Positions 1 to 9,968 are shown, counted from the first letter of the stretch. The stretch is 64,000 nucleotides of DNA from Uliginosibacterium flavum (GCF_040566545.1 NZ_JBEWZI010000003.1:186001-250000); one strand, 5' to 3'. Program-made: numbers and translations. Notes: generated by a model not told the origin, from the letters alone.

Positions 1-415
<415 letters not shown>

Positions 416-450
416 GGCACTACCCCCGTGGCGGCAGGATAAACAAAGGC

Positions 451-530
451 ATGCCTGAAGAGCCGCGTCCCGCTTCGATCTTCAGAGCACCTATCTGTAG
501 AGCCACGTCCACAGCGGCTCTACAGCAAGT
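451..530. repeat. Palindromic intergenic repeat, copy A
   Basis: Copy of the dispersed CCTGAAGAGCCGC family. It starts with TGCCTGAAGAGCCGC at 452-466 and contains a second hairpin with a 10-bp perfect stem CTGTAGAGCC/GGCTCTACAG. It lies 12 bp past the stop codon of the unknown gene at 543-989 and upstream of the YyaL gene. No U-tract follows, so it is not a classical intrinsic terminator. Confidence 0.75.
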
Positions 531-542
531 ATTAAATCAACA

Positions 543-989
543 TCAGCCCTTGGCCGCCGGTGGCGGCACAAGCCTTGGTGGTGGCGATGGCTGCATGGCC
601 AGCGCGGCCAGTTTGCGGTGTGCCGCGTGGGTAGCATCCGGCAAGAGATTCGTCAGGTCCGCCAGATCGAATTTGGCAGGGTCTATTTTCTGCCCATTGG
701 CAAAGGAAAGTTCCAGCGCCCCGGGCCGGCTGACACAAATCCCCAGCAGCAACAGGAAGGGCAATGGATTGCCCACGCGCGGCGCCGATCCGCGCAGCGA
801 ATCCTCGTTGAAGACCAGAAATGGCATGGCTACGCTGGCGTGGCGCACCGTCCAGATATGTTCTCGCGCATCGTTCTGGGTGACAAAATTGGTGACCGTA
901 TTCCAGCGTGCGACCACGCCTTCGGCCACCGTCACCAGCTCGGTCCATTTGATGTTGCCGCGCCACATGAATTGTTGCAGGCCGCTCAT
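543..989 (-). CDS. Small protein of unknown function downstream of chemoreceptor gene
   Basis: I do not recognise this 148-residue protein. The ATG at 989 is chosen over the one at 1010 because a GGAG sits about 8 nt upstream. It begins 4 nt after the stop codon of the chemoreceptor gene, which suggests translational coupling as the last gene of the signalling operon. The N-terminal half has several Trp residues (start MSGLQQFMWRGNIKWTELV). The middle has a short hydrophobic patch, LPFLLLLGICVS, too short and isolated for a confident membrane anchor. The C-terminus is Ala/Pro-rich (QPSPPPRLVPPP). There is no signal peptide, and no catalytic motif is apparent. Its place suggests a role linked to chemosensory signalling, but this is inference from context only. 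Confidence 0.6.
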   Translation of the reverse strand: MSGLQQFMWRGNIKWTELVTVAEGVVARWNTVTNFVTQNDAREHIWTVRHASVAMPFLVFNEDSLRGSAPRVGNPLPFLLLLGICVSRPGALELSFANGQKIDPAKFDLADLTNLLPDATHAAHRKLAALAMQPSPPPRLVPPPAAKG

Positions 990-993
990 GATT

Positions 994-3003
994 TCAGCTC
1001 CGCCCGCCATGCAGCTGGCGTATCTGCGCGCTCAGGCTGGCAGCCAGCGCTTCCAGCGCATGCGTGGTGTCCAGGGTCTGACGTGCCGCGCTGTTGTTGT
1101 CTTCCGCCATCTGCGCCACGCGTTCGATGTTGCCGGCGATCTCGTTGCTGGTTGCGCTCTGTTCACGCAAGGCCGACGAGATATCCGCCACCAGCCCGAC
1201 CACTTCGGCCGAAGCCTGATGAATATTGCGCATCGATTCGCCCGCCGCGCGGGTCAGGCCAACGCCTTCGCTCACCCGCTCGACCCCGCGCTGCATTGAT
1301 TCCACCGCCTGCTCAGTGCCCTGCTGGATGGCAGAAATCATCGCCGTGATATCCACCGTCGCGCGCGAGGTGCGCTCGGCCAGCTTGCGCACTTCGTCGG
1401 CCACCACCGCAAAGCCGCGTCCGGATTCGCCGGCACGCGCCGCTTCGATGGCCGCATTCAGGGCCAGCATATTGGTCTGCTCGGCAATCTCCTTGATGGT
1501 GGACACGATCGCGCTGATGCGCGAGGAGTTGGCAACCAGCTCCTCAATCACGATGGACGATTGCTGCACGGCCTCGGAAATGCGTTCGATCTCCTGCTCA
1601 GTCTGGCTGGTGAGTTGCTCGCCATCGGCCGAGACTTTGCCGGACTGGCTGGCCATCCGCTCGGCCTCGCCCGCAAACCGCGCGATCTCGTTGATGCCGG
1701 CCGTCATCTCCTGCATGGTCGAGGCCATGCCGGTCGAGGCCTCACTCTGCCGACCCGATTCCGCCGATACGCTGGCAGCTGAACGGCTCAGCTCGCCCGC
1801 AGCACCATTGACCTCGCTGGCCGCCGCCTCCACCTGACGAATCACCCCGCCCAGCGATTCGATCATGCTGTTAAAGCGGTCCGCCACGCTCTTCAATTCA
1901 TCCTGCGCACTGAACGCAATACGGTGCGACAGATCGCCCGCCACCACGCGGCGCGTGCCCTCACCCAGCTCCTCGGCCGATTGTTTGAGCGAAAGGAACA
2001 TGCTGATCGCCGCATACGCCAGCGCCAGCACCATCCCCAGCGCGAGCAGGTTCATGCCCCAGAAACGCAAGGACAAGGAGCGACTGCGCCAGCCAACGAC
2101 ACTGCGCAATTCATCGACGATTTCCGCATCCGCCACTTGGTAAAACTCCGTCAGCGCCTTGGCGCCCGCCTCGGACCACGCCTGCGCGGGCATGTCACGG
2201 CTGCCGGAGAGGATGCTCTTTTTGGTCAGCTCGACAAATTGTTCGACACTGGCATTGAGCTTTTTGCCCGGCTCATCCATCGACCCGGCCCGCAGCAAGG
2301 CATCAGCCAGCTCGTCACGCTTGCCTTGCAGGCTATCAAGCATGGCATTCATGCGTCGCCATTCCTTGGCAAACCCCGGCACGCCCAGCACCACGGTGCC
2401 GGTTGCACTGAGCTGACCCAGCTGATCACCCATCTCGGGCAAACTGCGCACCACTGCTTCAGCCAGATAGGCGCCGCGCACATCCGGGTCGCGCGACAGG
2501 CCCGAGGCATCCGCCAGCTCGCGCAGAAAACCGAGATGACCCGCGATCAAGGCTTGATGCTCGGTCGTCATGGTCGCCCGGTCGAAGTTCGCAGCCTTGG
2601 CCTTGTAGCTCAGCCACAATCCGCTCACCTCCTTCCAGGGCTTGCCCAGCGCCAGTTCGGGAAAATCCTCGATCAGCGCCGCTACATCCAGCATGGCCTG
2701 ATCGACCGCTTTTTCGGCAATCTGCGAGCTGCCCTTGAGCGTATCCACACCTGTGGCGCCTTGCGCCATGCCGATGAAAATCTGTGTCTGCTGCAAAGCG
2801 ACGATGCTGACAGAATACAACTCCAGGCCGCTTTTCTCCCGATCGGCAATCGCCAGATCGCTGCGCATCTGCACCGCCAGAGTCACCATGAAATAGCCAA
2901 TGGCCACCATTGCCAACACGCCGATCAGGCCAAAACGGCCCGGATAGCGCATGCGTTTCAGCAGCAGCACGGCAGGGGCAAGCAGGAATATGAGGGTTTT
3001 CAT
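994..3003 (-). CDS. Methyl-accepting chemotaxis protein (first of tandem pair)
   Basis: A 669-residue transmembrane chemoreceptor. A first membrane helix lies at about residues 24-46 (FGLIGVLAMVAIGYF). A helical periplasmic sensor region of about 270 residues follows, then a second membrane helix at about 318-338, a HAMP segment (ELGEGTRRVVAGDLSHRI onward) and a long cytoplasmic coiled coil. The conserved signalling tip is at about 500-545 (EQTNMLALNAAIEAARAGE, then GRGFAVVADEVRKLAERT), the part that docks CheA and CheW. No C-terminal CheR-tethering pentapeptide is seen. Its N-terminal region is clearly similar to the chemoreceptor encoded just upstream (15-bp gap), so the two probably arose by tandem duplication. 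The ligand is unknown. Confidence 0.92.
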   Translation of the reverse strand: MKTLIFLLAPAVLLLKRMRYPGRFGLIGVLAMVAIGYFMVTLAVQMRSDLAIADREKSGLELYSVSIVALQQTQIFIGMAQGATGVDTLKGSSQIAEKAVDQAMLDVAALIEDFPELALGKPWKEVSGLWLSYKAKAANFDRATMTTEHQALIAGHLGFLRELADASGLSRDPDVRGAYLAEAVVRSLPEMGDQLGQLSATGTVVLGVPGFAKEWRRMNAMLDSLQGKRDELADALLRAGSMDEPGKKLNASVEQFVELTKKSILSGSRDMPAQAWSEAGAKALTEFYQVADAEIVDELRSVVGWRSRSLSLRFWGMNLLALGMVLALAYAAISMFLSLKQSAEELGEGTRRVVAGDLSHRIAFSAQDELKSVADRFNSMIESLGGVIRQVEAAASEVNGAAGELSRSAASVSAESGRQSEASTGMASTMQEMTAGINEIARFAGEAERMASQSGKVSADGEQLTSQTEQEIERISEAVQQSSIVIEELVANSSRISAIVSTIKEIAEQTNMLALNAAIEAARAGESGRGFAVVADEVRKLAERTSRATVDITAMISAIQQGTEQAVESMQRGVERVSEGVGLTRAAGESMRNIHQASAEVVGLVADISSALREQSATSNEIAGNIERVAQMAEDNNSAARQTLDTTHALEALAASLSAQIRQLHGGRS

Positions 3004-3018
3004 GCCGTAGTCCCTGGT

Positions 3019-5202
3019 TCAGATACGGAAATGCCTGACGTCCTGCCCCAGTTTCTGGGCCAGGCCGGCGAGATAGCGGGCGGTATTGCTGGTCTGCGCC
3101 ACCACGGAGTGATTGGCTTCCGCCATCTGCGCGATGGTTTCCACGCTGCGAGCGATTTCGGTACTGGCGCTGGCTTGCTCGCGCAGCGCCGCGGATATTT
3201 CGCTGACCGAGCGCAGCACACGATCCGATTCCTCACGGATCCGATGCATTGCATCACCCGAACGATTGGTCAGCTGCACGCCGCCCGCCACGCGCTGCAC
3301 ACCATCCTGCATGGCGGCCACGGCGTGCGTGGTGCCCACCTGAATGGCGCCCACCATGCCGGCAATCTCGACCGTCGCCTTGGTCGTGCGTTCTGCCAGC
3401 TTGCGCACCTCATCCGCTACCACGGAAAACCCGCGCCCTTCCTCGCCCGCCCGCGCGGCCTCGATTGAAGCATTCAGCGCCAGCAAATTGGTCTGGTTTG
3501 CAATTTCCTTGATCGAAGTGACGATGGAATGGATCTGCCGTGAGTTGCGGCCCAGCTCTTCGATCACGCGCGCCGATTCGTTTACCGCTGCGGCGATCTG
3601 CTCCATTTCAACGACCGTGCGCTGCACCACCTCACCGCCCTCCTGCGAGAGCTGGCCGGAACGGGTCGAGACCTCATCCGCCGCGCTGGCACTCCGCGAA
3701 ATCTCGTCAATCCCCACGGTCATTTCCTCTACCGCCGCAGCCATGCTGGAGGCCGCCTCGCTCTGTCGCTCCGAACCTTGTGCGACCTGCGCCGCCGAGG
3801 CTGACAAGGCATCGGCACTGTTCACCAGCTCGCCCGCCGTGTTCTGCACCTGACGAATCACGCCGCCAAAGGTCTCGGCCATGTGATTGAACTGTTCCGC
3901 CACGGCACGCATCTCGTCGCGTGCGGTGTAGACGATCCGGTAGCGCAGATCGCCCTCACCGATCTGCCGGGCGCCCTCGCCCAATTCGGCAACCGCATCC
4001 AGAATGGTCACAAACATTGCCGCCGCGAAATAGGCCAGCACCAGCAACATGGCACTGGCGATCAGCGTGGCCGACCAGAACTCGCCTTCGAGCTGCTTGA
4101 CACGCACATCCAGCAAACCGCTCAGGGCATTGCTCACGGCCGGAATCTGGGCCGTCAGCACTTCACCGGCCTTGACTGAAACTTCTACGAATTCGGGCCC
4201 GGGCATTGCAAAACTGCCCTTGCTGATTTCACGGTCAATAATCTCAAGCTGTGCGGCCAGCATCGCGACCAGATCCGCATCCACCTTCTGCAACACCGGT
4301 TGCAGCGTGACATTCGCCGCGCCGGCGCGTTTCAATGTTTCGCGCAGATCATCGCGGCCACGTTCGGCATTGGCATTCAGCCCGCGCATGCGATTCCACT
4401 CGGCGCCCATCTCCTTCGATCCCAGCAGCAGCAAGGCATTGTTATTGGCACTTGCCAGCCGATCACTGGCATGTGGAATTTTGCGGATCAGGATGTCGGC
4501 CAGATAGCTGCTGTCGCGCCCCTTATCGCTGACCAGACCCGACGCGGCCCCCAGATCCCCCATGAAATCGAGCATCAGACGGCTGAATTTTGGCAGCTCG
4601 ATCTTGGCCTGGTCGGCACTCATCCCCGCTTCGGCGGCGCGCAAAGTTTTCCAGGCGGCCTTGAGCGCATTCCACTTGTCTTCCAGATCGAAAGCATCAT
4701 CACGCGCCAGAATCGCATCCACCGCCTTGAAGGCGGTCTCTACCTCCGTGCCACGCGCCTGCCAGGCCGGTTTGAGCTCCGGATTAGTGCTCGCCCCATG
4801 GCCGAGCAAGGCGTAAACCTGCACCTTCTGCAGCGCCGCCACCGTTGGCGCATACAGGCCCAGCGCCGCCCGCTCGTCACGGGCCGCATTCAGCTCGCCA
4901 CGCATCGATACATTCAGCGAGATCACGTAGAAACCAATCGACGCCATGGCCAGCAAGCCGACCAGACCGAATTTCCACGGATAGCTCAGGCGGTTCAGAT
5001 AGCGGATACCGGGATTGAACACGGTGCCCACGCGATCCTCGCGCCAGGCTTGTTGCAGTTCGCTGCGCCCTTCGCGCACGCTGGCAATCAGGGCTCCCGG
5101 CTGCAGACGCGCACGCGCCTCGGGCGAGAGCGCAAAACGGGCCGGCATCAGGCCGCGCACGCGCTCGCCAAGACGACTGATGAATGAGGGAAGTATGGCC
5201 AT
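3019..5202 (-). CDS. Methyl-accepting chemotaxis protein (second of tandem pair)
   Basis: A 727-residue chemoreceptor. The ATG at 5202 (MAILPSFISRLGERV) is chosen because it falls 22 bp after the stop of the preceding GGDEF/EAL gene; the open frame extends further upstream but only inside that gene. It has an N-terminal cytoplasmic extension of about 75 residues, then a membrane helix (KFGLVGLLAMASIGFYVISL), a helical periplasmic sensor, a second membrane helix, HAMP (ELGEGARQIGEGDLRYRI) and the signalling hairpin at about residues 560-605 (NQTNLLALNASIEAARAGE). The N-terminal extension is absent from the neighbouring paralogue. It acts in the inner membrane to control CheA; the ligand cannot be told from sequence. 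Confidence 0.92.
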   Translation of the reverse strand: MAILPSFISRLGERVRGLMPARFALSPEARARLQPGALIASVREGRSELQQAWREDRVGTVFNPGIRYLNRLSYPWKFGLVGLLAMASIGFYVISLNVSMRGELNAARDERAALGLYAPTVAALQKVQVYALLGHGASTNPELKPAWQARGTEVETAFKAVDAILARDDAFDLEDKWNALKAAWKTLRAAEAGMSADQAKIELPKFSRLMLDFMGDLGAASGLVSDKGRDSSYLADILIRKIPHASDRLASANNNALLLLGSKEMGAEWNRMRGLNANAERGRDDLRETLKRAGAANVTLQPVLQKVDADLVAMLAAQLEIIDREISKGSFAMPGPEFVEVSVKAGEVLTAQIPAVSNALSGLLDVRVKQLEGEFWSATLIASAMLLVLAYFAAAMFVTILDAVAELGEGARQIGEGDLRYRIVYTARDEMRAVAEQFNHMAETFGGVIRQVQNTAGELVNSADALSASAAQVAQGSERQSEAASSMAAAVEEMTVGIDEISRSASAADEVSTRSGQLSQEGGEVVQRTVVEMEQIAAAVNESARVIEELGRNSRQIHSIVTSIKEIANQTNLLALNASIEAARAGEEGRGFSVVADEVRKLAERTTKATVEIAGMVGAIQVGTTHAVAAMQDGVQRVAGGVQLTNRSGDAMHRIREESDRVLRSVSEISAALREQASASTEIARSVETIAQMAEANHSVVAQTSNTARYLAGLAQKLGQDVRHFRI

Positions 5203-5224
5203 GGAGTCTGCCTTCCGGGTCGGC

Positions 5225-7987
5225 TCAGGCGTAATCGCCTGGCGGTGGGGTCTGCATGGTGATGCCGGCAATCGCGGCCGGCTGGGGCTTGCTGAGTACA
5301 TAGCCCTGCGCTTCATCGCAACCGTATTCGCGCAGGCGCGCCAGGGTGTCGAGATCCTCCACGCCCTCAGCCACCACCTGCAGGCCCAGGCTGTGGGCCA
5401 GGCCGATGGTGGAACGCACGATGATCGCGTCCTGATCATCGATCAGCATGTCGCGCACAAATGAGCGATCAATTTTCAGCGAGTGCAGCGGCAGGCGCTT
5501 CAGGTAGGCCAGCGAAGAATAGCCGGTGCCGAAATCGTCAATCGACAGGCGCATGCCGAGACTGGCGATGTGATTGACCACTTGCAGCGCACGCTCGGGA
5601 TCGTTCATCAAGGCCGTCTCGGTGATCTCCAGTTCCAGCGAGCCGGGCGGTACATTGAATTCCTGCAGCAGGCTCAGCAAGGCCTCGGGCAAGGTGACAT
5701 CGAGCAGATTGCGCGTCGCCAGATTCACCGACACCGAGACCTGCAGGCCTGCCTGATGCCAGGCCGCGAGTTGCATCACCGCCTGACGCGCCACCCACAA
5801 GGTAAGCGGACGGATCAGCTCACTGGTCTCGGCAAACTGCACGAATTCACCCGGCGGGATGAAGCCCAGGCGCGGATGCTGCCAGCGCACCAAAGCTTCG
5901 GAACTGCACCAATGCCCCTCCTGCAAGGCCAGACGCGGCTGAAAATACACGACCAGCTGACTTCCGCGGATGGCAGCGCCCAGCTCGGTAATCATGGCCA
6001 GACGCCGCGGGTTGTGCGCATCGTGCGCACTGTCATACAGACTCACCGCACCATCGGTATTCTTGGCCGCATACATGGCCACATCGGCACAACGCAGCAG
6101 TGCATGACTGGTGCCACCATGCTGCGGATACACCGCCACGCCGATACTGCCGCCGAGCTCGATGAAGATCCCCTCCACCTCCATCGGCTGACGCAAGGTC
6201 GCCAGCATGGAAGCCGCAATTCCCATGGCCTGCGGCGCACCACTGATACAGCGCAGCACAATCGCAAACTCATCCCCGCCCAGACGCGCGAGCATTGCAT
6301 CGTGCGGCGTCAGCGCCTGTTGCAAGCGCTGAGCAACCTGTTTGAGGATCTGATCACCCGTGCGATGGCCGAGGGTGTCATTCACCTCCTTGAACTTGTC
6401 CAGATCCAGCAGCAGCAGACTCATGCCCTTATCGCTGCCGGCAATATTGCGCAACGCCGTCGTGGCATCACGATGCAGCTGAGTTCGATTCGGCAAACCG
6501 GTCAGGGAATCGTGATTCGCCTGGAATTCCAGGTCATGCACATGCCGCGCATTGGCCAAGGCCAACGCTACGGTCTGACTCACCGCACGCAGGGTATCCA
6601 GCTCGGTTTCAGAGAACTCATTGCCGCAATCATGAAAATGCAGGCCAATGATGCCCAGCACCTGGTCGTGATACAGCAAGGGCACCACAGTTTGCGAGCG
6701 GATGCCTGTCGCCAGCAGCAGCGTACGGATCTCCGGATCCATGCGCGGATCCGCCGCGATATCGTCGCAATGCAGGATGCGCCGCTGCTCGATGGCATGC
6801 TGACTCAGACTGCGGCCCAGCGGCATGCGGCGGCGCGCGGCAATTTCTTCGGGCTGATAACCGATTGCCGCCACCACTTCAAAATCATCGGCGGCCGGAT
6901 CGTAAAGATGGAACAAGGACAAGGGTGATCGCTGCAGCACCTGCAGGACCCGCAAAGTCTCATCCGCAATCGCATGGCTGTCGGTGCTGCCGTGCAAGCG
7001 GTTGGCCAGATTATTGATGACCTGCAAGGAAGCATTGCGCTGCTTGAGCACCTCGGCCGAAGCCTGCCGGATCTGCTCAGCCAGACGGCGTTCGGTCACA
7101 TCGCGCACGATTGCCGTGATCTGACAGCGCCCGCTCAGCCAGATGGCGGACAGGCTCACGTCCACCTCCAGCTTGCTGCCATCCGCCTTCAGGTGCGTCC
7201 ACTCAAAGCATTGCGGGCCGACATCGATGGCATTCTGGAGGTAATCCTGCGCCTTCACACTCGACGCGCGCCCGTCACTCTGGATCTGTGGCGAGAGCAT
7301 GGCCTGCGTCTTGCCGATCAGCTGCGTACGAGGCCAATCGAACATGGCCTCAGCCGCCGGATTGCAGTCGGTAATCAGGCCATCGACGATGGTGAAAATC
7401 GTATCCCCAGCCGCATCTACCACCGCCCGGTAGCTGCGCTCGCGATTTTTCAGCGCATGAAACACCCGCAGCTGCGACAGCAAATCCGCCGCCGACACCG
7501 CAAAATTCTGCTCATCCCGACTCCACAGGCGCGGGCTGCCCACATGCTCCAGACACAAAATGCCCGACAAACGCCCCGCCTCGTTCAGCGTGGCAATCAT
7601 CGTCGCCCCCACCCCGTGCGGACGCAGATGGTGCAGGTAAATCTCGACCAGACGCGGATCATTGACCACATCCGAGGCGTCCAGCAAACGCCCTTCATTC
7701 AGTGCCCCGAACAGCCCCGGACACTCCGTCACCAGCAGACGCGCGCCTGATTCAAAACTGCCCTGCTCAGCGCGGAACAGCAACTGACACTCCAGCGCAC
7801 TACGCTCTTCATTCAGCAACCAGACACTCGCCCGCGCCAGCTCCAGCGTACTCGCGAGCGAAGTCGTCGCATCGCGCAACGCACCATACAGGTCGCTCTG
7901 CCACAGATGCTCGTCCTTGGCCAAACGGTTGAACGCCGCTTGCAGACGATTGCTCAGATTATCGAATTGATCAGACACCGGGTACAT
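5225..7987 (-). CDS. GAF-PAS-GAF-GGDEF-EAL cyclic-di-GMP signalling protein
   Basis: Soluble multidomain protein of about 920 residues with no membrane helices. From the N-terminus: a GAF-like domain (about 25-180), a PAS domain (about 185-300, with NPAAEAMFDWPRTQLIGKT), a second GAF domain (about 330-480), GGDEF (about 490-655) and EAL (about 665-915). The cyclase signature LARLGGDEFAIV at about residue 569 is intact, as are the phosphodiesterase residues in SSEALVRWQHPRLG and DDFGTGYSSLAYLKRLP, so both activities are possible. No RxxD inhibitory site precedes GGDEF. A GTG at 7996 is an alternative start, in frame three codons upstream of the ATG used here. First gene of a minus-strand operon with two chemoreceptors, suggesting that c-di-GMP turnover and chemotaxis are co-expressed. 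Confidence 0.9.
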   Translation of the reverse strand: MYPVSDQFDNLSNRLQAAFNRLAKDEHLWQSDLYGALRDATTSLASTLELARASVWLLNEERSALECQLLFRAEQGSFESGARLLVTECPGLFGALNEGRLLDASDVVNDPRLVEIYLHHLRPHGVGATMIATLNEAGRLSGILCLEHVGSPRLWSRDEQNFAVSAADLLSQLRVFHALKNRERSYRAVVDAAGDTIFTIVDGLITDCNPAAEAMFDWPRTQLIGKTQAMLSPQIQSDGRASSVKAQDYLQNAIDVGPQCFEWTHLKADGSKLEVDVSLSAIWLSGRCQITAIVRDVTERRLAEQIRQASAEVLKQRNASLQVINNLANRLHGSTDSHAIADETLRVLQVLQRSPLSLFHLYDPAADDFEVVAAIGYQPEEIAARRRMPLGRSLSQHAIEQRRILHCDDIAADPRMDPEIRTLLLATGIRSQTVVPLLYHDQVLGIIGLHFHDCGNEFSETELDTLRAVSQTVALALANARHVHDLEFQANHDSLTGLPNRTQLHRDATTALRNIAGSDKGMSLLLLDLDKFKEVNDTLGHRTGDQILKQVAQRLQQALTPHDAMLARLGGDEFAIVLRCISGAPQAMGIAASMLATLRQPMEVEGIFIELGGSIGVAVYPQHGGTSHALLRCADVAMYAAKNTDGAVSLYDSAHDAHNPRRLAMITELGAAIRGSQLVVYFQPRLALQEGHWCSSEALVRWQHPRLGFIPPGEFVQFAETSELIRPLTLWVARQAVMQLAAWHQAGLQVSVSVNLATRNLLDVTLPEALLSLLQEFNVPPGSLELEITETALMNDPERALQVVNHIASLGMRLSIDDFGTGYSSLAYLKRLPLHSLKIDRSFVRDMLIDDQDAIIVRSTIGLAHSLGLQVVAEGVEDLDTLARLREYGCDEAQGYVLSKPQPAAIAGITMQTPPPGDYA

Positions 7988-8100
7988 GCCGCTCACTTGT
8001 CAGGGTGGAGTTCAGGGTCTTCCAACTTGAACTAACGGCAAGCGGCGCAGGAACTGGAGTCCACTGTGCTGCGCGGCGAGGGGCGCCTGCGGCGCAGTGC

Positions 8101-8135
8101 TGAGTGCTGAGTGCTGAGTGCTGAGTGCTGAGTGC
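8101..8135. repeat. Heptanucleotide tandem repeat (TGAGTGC x5)
   Basis: Five exact head-to-tail copies of TGAGTGC, preceded by a partial copy. They lie in the 485-bp gene-free stretch 7988-8472 between the start of the GGDEF/EAL operon and the end of the photolyase gene. That stretch also holds the inverted repeat at 8282-8386 and presumably the operon promoter on the minus strand; a CTTGAC at about 8164-8169 on the minus strand could be a -35 box, but no good -10 was found. Confidence 0.9.
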
Positions 8136-8281
8136 GTGGCAGTGTGGCTGGAGAACCGCGCCGGTCAAGCCTCTGCAGCACACCTAGCCCAAGAGGCTTG
8201 CTGGGCGAGGCTTTTCAAGCATGCCCACTCAACGCTCAGTCCTCATTGCTCTGCACTCTACCGAAGGCAGGTCTGATTTTC

Positions 8282-8386
8282 GTAGGGCGGACGAGCGCAG
8301 CGAATTCCGCCAGCGATCCAGCGGATCACCTCACTCCACGCTAGAAACCCCATCCGGTGGAATTCGCTACGCTCGTTCGACCCTCC
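8282..8386. repeat. Imperfect inverted repeat with ~30-bp arms
   Basis: The left arm (8282-8311, GTAGGGCGGACGAGCGCAGC onward) and the right arm (8356-8386) are imperfect inverse complements. They share GACGAGCGNAGCGAATTCC over most of their length and are separated by about 44 bp. No reading frame inside. It resembles the short non-coding repeats often scattered in proteobacterial genomes; its role is unknown. Confidence 0.7.
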
Positions 8387-8472
8387 GTTGTTGGTTTGGG
8401 CATGCATGTAGAGTCCCGCCCATATTGCCTCGGCAACACTCATGCCTGCAAAAGCACGCGGGTAGCGGATCT

Positions 8473-9906
8473 TCAGACGACGGGTTTGATCGCCTTGAAC
8501 CGCAACAAGGTCTTTTCGCGCGCGGCGGCGTGATCGACGATGGGCGCGGGGGTGTCGCGGCCAATGACACAGCCGACGGCCGCTTGTTCGGCGGGCTTGA
8601 GTTTCCACGGGGCGTGGATGAGTTTGTCCGGCAAAGCGGCCAGCTCGGGCAGGTAGCGGCGGATGAATTTGCCTTGGGGATCGAAGCGCTCGGACTGGGT
8701 AACGGGGTTGAAAATGCGGAACCAGGGCTGGGCGTCGCAACCGGTGGAGGCGGCCCATTGCCAACCGCCATTGTTGGCGGCCAGATCGTAATCGAGCAGC
8801 CAGTCGGCAAAGAAGCGCTCGCCGCGCCGCCAGTCAATGCCCAGATCCTTGGTCAGGAAGCTGGCGCTGACCATGCGCAGGCGGTTGTGCATGAAGCCGG
8901 TCTGCACCAGCTGCCGCTGCGCCGCGTCGACCAGCGGATAACCAGTACGGCCGGCACACCAGGCGGCGAAGCGCTCATCGGCCTCGGTGCCTTCTTCCCA
9001 GCGGATCGCGTCGAATTCTGGCTTGTACGCGTGATCGACGACCTGCGGATGGTGGTAAAGCAGTTGCTGGTAGAACTCGCGCCAGATCAGTTCGGATAGC
9101 CAGGTCTCGGCGCCCGCGCCGCCGCGCGCGTGGGCCTGACGCACCAGTTCGCGGATCGAGACGGTGCCAAAACGCAGATGCGTGGACAGGTAGGACACGC
9201 CTTTAACAGCGGGAAAATCGCGGGCGGCCTGATAGTGATTGATGCGCCCGGAGAAGTCCTCCCACAGGTCTTCTCCAGCACTCATGCCCGGAGAGACGCG
9301 CAGATCGGTCTTCTCGAAGCCGATAGACTGAAGACTTAGGACAGATGCGCCTTCCAGGGGAGGCGCCAGATTCGTAGCAAACTCGGCCACTGGCCAGCTG
9401 GCGTAGTCGCGCTCACGCAATTTCTTCAGCCAGGCATTCTTGTAGGGCGTGAACACGCCGAAGGGCTTGTGGGACAGGGTCAGCACTTCACGGCGCTCGA
9501 AGATCACCTGATCCTTGAAACTGCGGAAGACGATGCCGCAATCTTTCAGGGCCGCCGCCACCGCCGCATCACGCGCCATCGCGGCCGGTTCGTAATCATG
9601 ATTGGTGAAGACGCTGACGACTTTGAGTTCCGTCGCCAGACGCGGAATCTCATCGACGGCACGGCCCAGCCGCACAATCAGGCCGCCACCATTTTCACGC
9701 AGGCGCGCATCCAGCTCGACCAGGCTGGCCTGGATGAAATCCACGCGCCGATCCTGCCGCGAGGGGAGCGCGTCGAGGATATCGGTATCGAAGATGAAGG
9801 CGCAGAACACGCGCCGATGCGCCTGCAAGGCATGTGAGAGCGCAGCGTGATCAAAATCGCGCAGATCGCGGCGAAACCAGACGAGGGCGGCAGGGTCGCG
9901 GGACAT
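8473..9906 (-). CDS. phrB: Deoxyribodipyrimidine photolyase
   Basis: A 477-residue DNA photolyase that uses blue light and FAD to split cyclobutane pyrimidine dimers in DNA. The N-terminal antenna (Rossmann-like) domain begins SRDPAALVWFRRDLRD. The C-terminal FAD-binding domain has the family motifs TWLSELIWREFYQQL, TGFMHNRLRMVSASFL and NNGGWQWAASTGCDAQPWFR, including the Trp residues used in electron transfer. The length fits class I CPD photolyases (about 470 residues). The gene stands alone on the minus strand and its start ATG at 9906 is clear. The downstream side is the repeat-rich stretch 7988-8472. Confidence 0.95.
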   Translation of the reverse strand: MSRDPAALVWFRRDLRDFDHAALSHALQAHRRVFCAFIFDTDILDALPSRQDRRVDFIQASLVELDARLRENGGGLIVRLGRAVDEIPRLATELKVVSVFTNHDYEPAAMARDAAVAAALKDCGIVFRSFKDQVIFERREVLTLSHKPFGVFTPYKNAWLKKLRERDYASWPVAEFATNLAPPLEGASVLSLQSIGFEKTDLRVSPGMSAGEDLWEDFSGRINHYQAARDFPAVKGVSYLSTHLRFGTVSIRELVRQAHARGGAGAETWLSELIWREFYQQLLYHHPQVVDHAYKPEFDAIRWEEGTEADERFAAWCAGRTGYPLVDAAQRQLVQTGFMHNRLRMVSASFLTKDLGIDWRRGERFFADWLLDYDLAANNGGWQWAASTGCDAQPWFRIFNPVTQSERFDPQGKFIRRYLPELAALPDKLIHAPWKLKPAEQAAVGCVIGRDTPAPIVDHAAAREKTLLRFKAIKPVV

Positions 9907-9968
9907 GATTTTTTGTTAGCGGCTGAGCTGATGCAATCGGATTGACTCAATATGCCTCAAGCGCAAAC

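Noticed and set aside
1924..3468. 514-residue plus-strand frame across the chemoreceptor genes
   Set aside because: It runs antisense to two well-supported chemoreceptor genes and has the His/Gln/Arg-rich composition typical of shadow frames in GC-rich DNA.
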